Position numbers and translations under genes: made by a program. A stretch of DNA of 64,000 nt from contig JANFAH010000002.1 of the NCBI GenBank assembly GCA_024663395.1, positions 5,642,001 through 5,706,000 of the forward strand, given 5' to 3'. This DNA comes from Pisolithus tinctorius. Taxonomy: Eukaryota; Basidiomycota; Agaricomycetes; Boletales; Pisolithaceae. Position 1 is the first letter of the stretch. Every line of letters begins with the position of its first letter. The notes under the pieces were generated by a model. It did not search any database. It was not told the DNA's origin and saw only the letters and a list, made by a program, of their open reading frames with translations. This document shows positions 45,201 to 54,299 of the stretch, piece after piece.

Positions 45201-46571
45201 ATGTTCAGCCTTAAAATTCCCTGTCGAGGCTCTCCCGAAGCTCCAAGCTTCTCTGGGCGCCCCGAGGACCTTCGAAGTTACTTTGATGACATAATCGATT
45301 TCTGTGATGGATTTGGCCTCTCAGACGGGCGCACGCGCATCAAATTCGCACTCAAGTATGCGCCTGTTGAGTTGGTGGACCTCTGGTCCCACTTGGCAGA
45401 TACCAGGAATGGAGATTGGAGTTATTTTACCTCAGAAGTGGTCTGGCTGTACCCAGAGCTGGAGGAGTCCTGCAGGAACCAATTTTTTAGACTGAAAAGT
45501 GCACTTGCAAGCTCAGACGCCATCTCGGTATCTTCCCTGGGCGAGTATCTCCGCAGCTTTTGTCGTTTTTCGCTGTCTCTCGAAAAGCAGAAAGAGTCGA
45601 CATCTCATCTACCTGTTGTGTTTTTTTATGGATTCCCGCCCAAATTCAGATGCGAGCTGCTCGAGTTTCTTGACTCGCCAGATCAAGAGCTTACCGTGTC
45701 TAGTCTTATGATTGCAGCTAAACGGATTCTTGCACTGAGCGGCGGCCTCTGGAAGAGCCGCAAGGTCGATAGTTCACGCGCGCAGCCATCATGCACCTCG
45801 GACAGTCACTCCCCCCATCGTTCATATTCGTTCTGCTTCTTCTGCGGACTTTCGGGCCATATTCGGGCAGGTTGCCATTCATACAAGTCGTATTTAGCTT
45901 CGGGAAAGTGTCTACTTGTAAACGGCCGCGTTGTTCTACCTACAGGACTGGAAATACCGCGCGAAGTTGCCGGACGAACTCTACGAGACCGTCTCGACAA
46001 CTGGTCTTCGTTGACAAGCCAGCTCGAGGCTCATACGGGCCCATCGCCCGCTCGCTCGCTTTCACCCACAGCCGCACCCTCTCGAAGTGTCTTCGACACC
46101 CCATCGCGCGTACCCGCTTGGACGAGCATTGTGTATCCTCAGTCCCTGCCTACTGTCCAGCCCGAGCCAGCAGTGCCCAACCCGCCAGCCATTCCATCTC
46201 ATCGCTCGTCAGCCGAGCGCTCTCGTAGCTCACCGCATGCGCAGCCACAGTCAAGGTGGCCACGTGGCCGAGGCCAATCGCCCTCACCTCGTCGTTCACG
46301 TTCGTGCTCACAGACTCGAACGGGTTCGTACACACGTTCGAAGGATGAATTCACACCAGTCCAGTCGTATGCACGCAGCTTGAAGCAGTATCACACTCGA
46401 AGGCGCTTGTATTCATATTCAACCAGTAGCTCACTCCCTTCTTCCTTGTCCTCGTCCTCGCGCTCACGCTCTCGCTCACACTCAAGGAAGGTACATTCGT
46501 ACATCCGTTCCAAGCCGAAGCGGTCGCGCAGCCGCAGTCGCGCGCCCCGGCGCTCTCGAAGAGCACGTTAA
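45201..46571 (+). CDS. Retrotransposon Gag protein, copy 2
   Basis: This 456-residue Gag is closely similar to copy 1, with the same capsid-like region, the same CFFCGLSGHIRAGC knuckle and the same RS-rich tail (about 46440-46570). Many silent and replacement differences are visible, for example in the C-terminal Ser/Pro region, but the frame is intact from MFSLKIPCRGSPEAP to the stop. Both copies being open suggests selection or recent origin. Differences exceed those between the outer LTRs, so the two halves were not duplicated at the time of this insertion. Confidence 0.85.
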   Translation: MFSLKIPCRGSPEAPSFSGRPEDLRSYFDDIIDFCDGFGLSDGRTRIKFALKYAPVELVDLWSHLADTRNGDWSYFTSEVVWLYPELEESCRNQFFRLKSALASSDAISVSSLGEYLRSFCRFSLSLEKQKESTSHLPVVFFYGFPPKFRCELLEFLDSPDQELTVSSLMIAAKRILALSGGLWKSRKVDSSRAQPSCTSDSHSPHRSYSFCFFCGLSGHIRAGCHSYKSYLASGKCLLVNGRVVLPTGLEIPREVAGRTLRDRLDNWSSLTSQLEAHTGPSPARSLSPTAAPSRSVFDTPSRVPAWTSIVYPQSLPTVQPEPAVPNPPAIPSHRSSAERSRSSPHAQPQSRWPRGRGQSPSPRRSRSCSQTRTGSYTRSKDEFTPVQSYARSLKQYHTRRRLYSYSTSSSLPSSLSSSSRSRSRSHSRKVHSYIRSKPKRSRSRSRAPRRSRRAR

Positions 46572-48359
46572 TGCTGCGTGTCACGCGAATTCTGTTATGT
46601 TTTTTTTTCGTTTCTTTTTTGCCCTATGGATCTTACAATATCTAGTATGGATTTACCTACTCGTTATGCGGAGTTTTCGGTACCTTATACATGTTTAGTT
46701 TTTCTTTTCTTGTGTTCTGTGTTTTACCCCCCAGGCTCGAGTTCCCCGCAGAACGCCATTTCGCAGCGCACCTAGTGCCTTCCCGTGCTCTACACAACGC
46801 CTCACATCCGCGGATACAGTTCTGACGAAATTACCGCCGACACCGCTCGTCGCTTGTCAAGACAAATGCTACCTCCCTCGTACCGAGTGCGTATCTCGCT
46901 CGTTATCGCGCCGTGCCTCTCGCTTTTTAGCAGGCTCGTACTACTCGACGTTAGCTCTCTGTTGGTACCAAGATCGCTTGCATGCGCCCAGCCGTTAAGG
47001 AGATATTCGCGTTTTTGTGGATAGGTCCATTCCCAGGGTCCTGTGGTCGTATCTCGCTCGTTTCCGCGTCGCGCCTCTCGCTTTTTGGGAGGATTGTAGT
47101 CCACGACGAGTGCTCCATGTTGGTGTCAGGATTGTTCTGATAGGTCCAGTAGCTCCGGAGATATTTGCATTTTTGTGCGAAGGCCCATCCTCGAGGTCTT
47201 GCCATAGTCGCTCGCGCAGTTCTGCGTCTCTCCTCTCGCTTTTCGGGTCGTTCATCCTGCTCGCTGAACCCTTCCTGGGGACATCTATTTTGTAAAATTC
47301 CGCGCAACCGTTATCGAGATATCCGCGTTTTCGTATCCAGAGGGCTTCGAGACGGTTTTGCTTATAACTCAGGATTGGCTGATCCAATCGGCATGTTTAC
47401 CCGTTCTCCCTGTTCGCCCACGAGTCCTCTACCGTCTCCCGGAGTTTCGTGTTGATCGTCCCAGCCGTTGTTGTGCAAGTCGAGCCCTTCTCCCCACCCT
47501 CGAAGTCCTCTCGTCATATCTCGCGCACTCGAGCACCGTTCCTCTCGCTTTCCCGGCAGTCCGTTCCCCTCGCGTAGCCCTTTCTGGGGACGCCTCGTCT
47601 GTTAAATTCCGCGCAGCTATCGTCGAGATATGCTCGTTTTCGTGGTTAGAGGCACTTTCGGACAACCTTGCGAATATCTCAGGCCCGCATAGACAGATTC
47701 CCTCCGTCTCTTTTTCGGCGTGTTCGTTACATTCCCCTCCATCATTACTGGCAGTTTTGCCGCGTCCCGAGCATCCGTCGTTGGTCTGCGGTGTTCCCTT
47801 TTCAGTCAACAACGTTGTATGTGCAGTAACTTGCCCGTTTCACTGCCGGACCTTTCGCTTTTGAGGGACATTGTGCTACCTGTTGAGGGCTTTCTGACGG
47901 TATATCATACATCACGCTCGCTGCCGCCGTTGTGGAGATACGCCCCATTTTGTTGTTGCAGACACTTTAGGACGACTCTGCGAGTATCTCGCCCATTTCT
48001 CTACTGGATCTCTCGCTTTTCGGGATTCTGGTGCTACTGTTCGACAGCTTCAGAATGGTAGCTTTTCCGTCGTCGTCGCTGCAGAACTCGTGGCTACATT
48101 GGGTTTTTGGTGGATGAGGATACCTTTAGGCAGATTTGTGGATATCTCAGGATCGGGCGCGCGGATTCTCTCCTCTCATTTTGCAAGGTACTCGCTGCAT
48201 TCCCTTGTGTCGTCATGTCTCGTATCACGGCATTCTGAGCACCTGTTTTTCGTCGATGAGTTGTTGTTTCGCCCCCCTCCCTCGTGACTTTGGATTATTG
48301 CATAGTCGAGCCGCCTTCGGGTTGACTGGGGACAGTCAATATCTCAAGTACCCCTGGGA
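46572..48359 (+). repeat. Non-coding tail 2 with ~155-bp ladder
   Basis: It has the same structure as the first tail. CTCTCGCTTTT phrases lie near 46915, 47074, 47232, 47541, 47850 and 48010, with spacings of about 159, 158, 309, 309 and 160 bp. The ladder positions are conserved between the two tails even though the sequences have diverged. Confidence 0.7.
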
Positions 48360-48708
48360 TGTAGGGAATTTAATTTCCCTACTAGGGGAATTGTTTTATT
48401 TTGTTCATTTTATTTAGTTTTGATTCTAGGTGTTTTTCTGCTAGTGGTACTTAGAATTTCGCATTTTGGTTGCTTAGTCAGCCCTACCTAGCATTTGATG
48501 TAGTTAGTTTTTTTTTAAAACAATAGACGAGCTACCACAGACGAGAGACGAGTTCGAGCAGGTCGTTTCCCTGCACCAAGACAGCCTTAGAAGCCTTCAG
48601 ACGACTACCAGGATCCTTGCCTAGGCTATAGAAGCCCCTTTGGCCTACTCACTCCCCATCAGATTTTACCCTTCCCCTCACTCTCCCATTATAATCCCTT
48701 TTCCTACA
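48360..48708 (+). repeat. 3' LTR of the dimer
   Basis: This 349-bp LTR is identical by eye to the one at 40878-41226. It is followed directly by the target duplication GCGG and the second half of the transposase exon (AACACATGCATGAGCGG). Confidence 0.93.
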
Positions 48709-50971
48709 GCGGAACACATGCATGAGCGGAAATCCGAAGATCAGGTGCAGTTGATGGACGGACTAGGTTATATGGTGACCAATCCAAACTATGCGGACTA
48801 TTTGAAGGCCACTCCACATATCGCAGAGGTATGAATTCATTCAACCCATGCAAAACATGATCTGAGCTCAGGCACAGAAATCCACCTGCAACAACCACAG
48901 AGCTATCAGTCAGGCAAACGCAGCCCGGGGAAAGCTTCATGCGACCGGAATTGGGGCGACTGCATGCGCACGGCACGGATGCTTTTATCCGCATTGTGTT
49001 GTTGACTTCCAAAAAGGAGAAAGGTATGAGGTTGAATCGTTGATTTTGACACCTGCTAATGGCGCTGCAGACAGTTGAACATGGACTACTCTTTGGCAAA
49101 TGCATTGGGATACAATATGGAAGGGATCAAACAAGTGGTTTGCTTCTACGACATTAACTGCTCCTACATGACGAATCTGCAGAAGCGTGTGGGTCGAAGT
49201 GAGTTGATTGATATCCCGTCGTCACTTCGGATTATCCCTGGAATCGGCATATGGCATGTGCATGGGCACAAGAAGGAATGTTATGCACAGTATGCCCCGC
49301 TGTTCATCAAGGGGGCCAGATGGGTAGACGGAGAAATCATTGAAATGTTGTGGTCTGTCCTTAACGTGGCATCCACATCTGCATGCGGGATGACCTCACC
49401 ACATCGCCAAGAACTGCTGGATTTCCAGATGAATGATTCCAACTTCATGAAGACGATTCAGATTGGTTAGTCTGAGCATCCACTTGCAGCGCACTCTCTG
49501 ACATCCAAGATTAAGCAGATAGCCTATCGTGGAAGCTCAAAGCGGCTCAAGCAGCAGTGCCATTGGCGAGGCAGGCATATATAAAGCTAGATGAAGCCTT
49601 GACTGCAGAGCAGCGAGACAGCTGGCGAACGCAAGAGATTCGTGCACTGCAAGATCGCGTCACCGACCCATCTGCCATGGACATCTTCGAAGTTCAATTA
49701 AGGGCAGGTATGGCGTCCGCCTTTTTGGATAAACGCAAAATACTTACATATCACGAGAAGCACCAACAGTGTGTGCCATTGAACTAACATTATTGGAGGA
49801 ACCAAGACCCAGCGGAAGCCTACATGGAGCAGCTAGTTGGCTAGCACGCAGTTTACACTTAGAAGAGGCCATAACCTCACTTCACATGGACAGAAAGGAC
49901 GTCGGGGAATGGGCATTGGAATTGAAAAAATTGGCTATGGCACGCCGTGCTGATCGCATTTCATCTGAACAATTGGGTTTTATTGCGGATGCTGCGATTT
50001 ACTTGAAGCTGCACCTTGAAGTGGGCTCCAACACTTCCGCCAGCGAATCTGTACAGCCGACTGCGTTTCTTGACGCAAATTCCAAGCAGGATTATGCTTC
50101 GGATGATGGTTGGCTGGACGATGTGGGGGATGAGTTGCCCGCCTCAGATGGAACGCTGGCAGGACCGCAGGACAAATTGCCACTTCCATCCGCTCTTGGC
50201 ATTGATGCATGTCGAGCTTGAGGGCTTCAAAATCTTGCAGAAATGGAGCTGAAGCTTCGCACAGGTCAAGCTAATGATGCGCTACATGGCCTCCGTCTTA
50301 CGTTGGCAGACAAGGCGGCTGTCTTTCGGGGGGTGGCGTGCACAGCTAAGAGCTATTCTACAAAAACTCGGGCCTGGGATATGATCCGCGCTATCAATGT
50401 CTCAGTAAAAAAACAGGCCACAATTTATAATCGATGCAGAGATGCCATGGTTGCACTTGGCGCAGGTGCAGATATCTTAGGACGTTATCAAGAGCTTCAT
50501 AAAGAAGACCTGGCTGTGCAGACAGCGGCCTTCTCCCAAAATGCACAGGAGCACCGTGGAACCCATCTTCCATGGTTTTGGTCGATCGACGTCCCGCGGG
50601 ACACAGAATCAAAGAGTTGGATGTCTGAATGTATGTTGACCTTACTGTTCAAAAGTGCTTTGAGGTTGATGAATTTGCTTCAATTAGTTTATCGCATTCA
50701 TTGGCTGCGAGCAAAATCCGTCAAAGATCATTGGGAAGAAGAGGAAGAGCTCGTAATATCAGAATTTCAATGGGCTATAAGTTTCTTCAGATTTCGAGCA
50801 AAAGAATGGCATAAGATACAGATGGGAAACAGCGCTATTGGAGCTCCTGGGGTGCAGTGTTATGCAGCGAGGCAGAGGATGATGTATTCGAGGTTGGCTG
50901 AGCATGCCAAATGCAAATGGCAGGCCATGAATGCGACTGATATTCAGTTTGTCCTGGAGAAAGATTTGTAG

Positions 50972-52159
50972 TTAAATGTTAGCTCAATGTGAACCTGCAG
51001 TTTCCGTCCCCCGCCCTTGCATTCCGCCCTGTAGCTGATGGGCAGGTCAGCGGGTACTTCGCAGGAGATGCCCAGTGGCAAGCTAGCCCATTCATTTACC
51101 TGTCGCATGTTTTATTTCCATTGTGGATATGTCTGGTATGACATGCATATGTATATCGTCTGTCTTGAAAGGCTCATGCGTCTGCGGGCTGAGATGAACG
51201 GCAACAAACCATTGTTGGGAAACAGAATATTTATTGCTCAATGCAGAGGGTGAATTGGGCACTAGTTACTGGCTGAATGCCCTTGGTGGTATTTCCGTCT
51301 GCTGAGAAATATTTATCCACTCATTTGCCAAGCTTCCGCCTATTGAAATACATTGGCTCCTACAATAGCAGAATGCAACTTTCTCCCTGAATTGAACCTT
51401 GCGAATCTCACACTCTGCTCATTTGCACATGTCCAACCTGTGGGCATACCTTGGATCCTATGTTAGTGCAATGAGAATATTGCTTTGCATTTGCATCCGA
51501 TGACCAATTGCTCTCAGCCTTGCATCTCACACGGTCCACTCACTTTGAAGGGCTCCGTCTATCAGGATCCATCAAATTCCATGTTAGCAGGTCGAGACAG
51601 TCCATATCAACCTTGCATATTGCGCAGGCCGCTCATTTGGAAGGGTTCTGTCTATCGGGATCTGCGGAATGCTGTTTTCGCAGGCTGACATCTTCCTTTG
51701 CATTGTTATCCTATTATTAGCCGTTATCTTGTTTTGTAACTCCCAAGTGAACGCTGTAAATATTGTTATCCTATTATTAGTCGTTATCGTGTTTTGTAAA
51801 TCCCAAGTGAACGCTGTAAATAGCATAGCCCGCACATTCGGGTTCCGTCTATCAGGCTCCATCACCTCCGGTTTTAGCAGAATGAGACCATCCCGCTATC
51901 TCATTTTTTAAGCTTCATGTTAACTATGCTATATCGCAAAGCCATGCATTCGCTAAGCTTCCGCCTATCGGGATACATCAGCGGTTGTTTTAGTAGAATG
52001 AGATTATCCTTCGCAATTCTGTTGGCTGTCTAGCCATTGTCTTTTTCTCACTCTAAGTAAATGTTGAGTATATGATGCGGCTGCAGTGGTCAATTAAAAT
52101 GCGAAATGTAAAAAAACATTGTATATACCATGGAGGAGTAAAATTATAGACGGCCTCAT
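50972..52159. repeat. Non-coding region with degenerate CTTCCGTCTATC repeats
   Basis: A phrase like TCCG(T/C)CTATCGGGATCCATC followed by TTTTAGCAGAATGAGACC recurs about six times between 51318 and 52010, each time diverged. Nested in it is a 60-bp tandem duplication, TTGTTATCCTATTATTAG...GTGAACGCTGTAAATA (about 51703-51763 and 51764-51824). No gene is supported. Confidence 0.65.
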
Positions 52160-53898
52160 TCACCCTGCTGTCCTATCCGCCCTTGTCTCATCTGCCAGAG
52201 GCCCAAAGAGATCGATGAGGTCGTCACCCAATGGTCGTCCATACACCTGATTACGCAGAGCCTCCAGCTCGTGTGCCATCCTGTCCAGCATCTGCGTGGT
52301 CTCGTCCTGTTGTATTTGGAAATCGTACATTCGATCCTCATAGTATTGGCGGTGGGCCTCAGCATCGCGGAGTCGACATTCCAAATCTTTGATTTGCTGT
52401 TCAATTGTGTTGGACATTTGTGAAAGATCAGCAATTGGGGCACAGACAGGTGACGGTGCGCTGGGAGTTGCAGCGGTTGTGGGTTGGACGGGTGCTGTCA
52501 TTGTCGATGGGCGGGTTTCTGCTTTGAATACAAGGGTTAACGACGATACTTAGCGTAGATGTGGAGTGGTTAAACGTACCTGCTACTGTAGATTCCTGTA
52601 CCTCCTGTGCAATGGATGGGCCAACCTCGATGATCGAATCTGCTCGTACAGCAGCTGGGATTGGGCAGGAATCCCCGCGTTTGAATGCAGGAATACGAAT
52701 CTCTGAATAAAATTTGAGTCAGCAGTAAATACATGAAATTGGAAACGTACTGAGTGAAGATCCCTCGGGGATCGTCTTTCCCTGGTTGGAGGGCCCAACC
52801 CCAGTATCGATGGCTTTGGAAGCCATCGAAACGTGTCGCTTTTGGGGACGTTCCGCTGGGCTTTGGGGTTCTTGGGCCTCCATCGTCAGGGACAGACTTC
52901 GAGCTCACTTTTTCCCCCTGGCTCGCGATGGATTCCATCGAGTTGGAGCGGTAGTGCCGCCTTTGGCATGGTTGCATCGAATCTTGCGACCATTGCATGG
53001 GAAGCAGGACTTCCTGGGGTTCCTGTAGCATCAGACCTTGCGTCTGCGGCACAACTCACAGGATTTGGGGTCAGGGGAAGGCGTCCTTCTGAAAGCTAAG
53101 GCAGCGTGACCATATAGTCCGTCCGACGGTGGACAAGGCTTGCGTTTCGATTGGCCTTGAGCGGAAACGTCGTCTTCATCGTTGGTTTCCACTGTTGCCT
53201 TCGTAGCGCAGGATCAATGTCTGGATCGATGGGTCGTCGTTTTCATGGCAGCTTGGCGCTTCTGCCTGCCTCGTACTGGTTCTTCCTCCTCGTCCTCCTT
53301 CTCTGGCACCTCCTCTTCACCCTCATCGTCCACCTCCATCCTGTGCGAGCCCTCCACTATCATTTGCTCCACCTCCACCTCGGTCACTTTCCATTTTCCT
53401 TTGTCGCTTGTAGGCATTTTGGTCTCTTGAGTGGGTGGTGTTGGTGTTGGCACCACACGGGGCATAGGGAGGCCCAACCGGTGGTAGTCGTATTGACGCT
53501 CGACGATGTCGAGCCACTTGTGGTTGGCAACGTTGGTTTTGGAAGGGGCTAGGGCGGTCTTCCACTCAGGCCACGGGTGGTCGATCGAGCTGAGGTCTTC
53601 ATGCCACTTTAAGAACATGTCGACGCCGATGAGGGTCATCAGAATCTCATCCATCCTAGCGATGAGGTCACGTACAGAGTCCTGAATACATCAGTTAGTG
53701 AAAAAGTGTGATGAGGCTATGACGCACTAGTTCATCATTTATCGCCTTGATGGCACCTCTCCACTTTGCAATCTTGTCCGCCTTTCCCAGCTTGCTGCTT
53801 TCTGTGATATCCTTGAAATAAATTTGAAGAATGCAGTTGGCCGCAGCATCGAGCTCAGGCAATTTCTTGAAGAGCTTGTGAGATGATGACGACGACAT
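52160..53898 (-). pseudogene. Zinc-cluster-like gene F with coiled-coil C-terminus
   Basis: The gene starts at 53898 (MSSSSSHKLFKKLPELDAAA) and has several short exons. The first two give a helical domain (ILQIYFKDITESS, DMFLKWHEDL, HKWLDIVERQYDYHRLGLP). An acidic/basic linker follows, then a Cys-rich unit, SCELCRRRKV-x-C, CFPCNGRKIRCNHA (about 53060-52965), and finally a coiled coil (EQQIKDLECRLRDAEAHRQY). The layout resembles fungal Cys-rich (Zn2Cys6-like) proteins repeated in Agaricomycete mobile DNA. TGA at 53031-53033 falls inside the Cys-rich unit where arginine is expected (KV-stop-C), so the copy is likely dead. DNA binding is inference. It is the last gene before the right terminal array. 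Confidence 0.55.
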
Positions 53899-54299
53899 GT
53901 TTCTGATGATGAGACGATGAGGTAATTTGACGGTGAGAGTGGTGATGGTGATTGGAGAGAGGAAGAGTCAGAAGTGAAAGACAGACAATGAGATACGTGG
54001 ATGTTGCACTTTTTATCCCGCCTATGAATGATTCCCATGGCATGACGGCAATACTGGTACAAGTCCATAATCCTGGATGCATATATGAAGCAGAGACTCA
54101 GATAAAAATATTATGCATTGTTCTGAATAGCATTGCCATTTGTTTTGTGTGTTTCCCATCTGCTCCAATGGCGGAGTCCTGGCTCGCAGCTACATAGACC
54201 AGCGCCTGAGATTCCAACTGAATAGACAAATCGTCCAACATGAAACACAATTTATAGTGGGAAATTCAGATACTTCATAGTGCGAGAGGTTCCCCTTTC

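Larger units (their letters stand above)
40878..48708 (+). mobile_element. Dimeric gag-only LTR retrotransposon (LTR-gag-LTR-gag-LTR)
   Basis: Three LTRs (40878-41226, 44620-44976, 48360-48708) alternate with two internal regions, each holding a gag gene and a ~1.7-kb non-coding tail. A single 4-bp duplication GCGG flanks the whole unit (40874-40877; 48709-48712). The outer LTRs are identical over 349 bp by eye, the middle one differs at many sites, and the two gag genes differ too. There is no protease, reverse transcriptase or integrase, so the element depends on a helper. The internal regions begin ACTGGAGCCCACCGCGAGG, a possible primer-binding site. Confidence 0.9.
39485..50971 (+). pseudogene. 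KDZ transposase with CxC2 domain, interrupted by an LTR dimer
   Basis: Exons before the insertion are 39485-39781, 39831-40082, 40133-40558, 40612-40784 and 40831-40877, with introns of 46-53 nt. After it the gene resumes at 48713 and ends at 50971. The CxC2 zinc domain reads CTWCGNDGVYRCPDC and CTECCRKSHESLPFHRI, then LHLGHGG. The transposase core reads VVMDGNFKA, LMDGLGYMV, TCNNHRAISQANAARG, FYDINCSY, GIGIWHVHGHKKEC, GARWVDGEIIEMLW and, at the C-terminus, RTGQANDALHGLRL and WFWSIDVPRDTES. The insertion splits the gene right after the first catalytic-type Asp motif. In-frame TGAs are at 39596-39598 (arginine would fit) and 50219-50221. KDZ enzymes are DDE-type DNA transposases; this one presumably moved the 28.9-kb element. 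Confidence 0.85.

Noticed and set aside
50190..50232. A ~31-nt intron removing the TGA at 50219
   Set aside because: GT and AG are present, but the length is well below the 46-62 nt introns seen elsewhere in this window, so a nonsense change is more likely.
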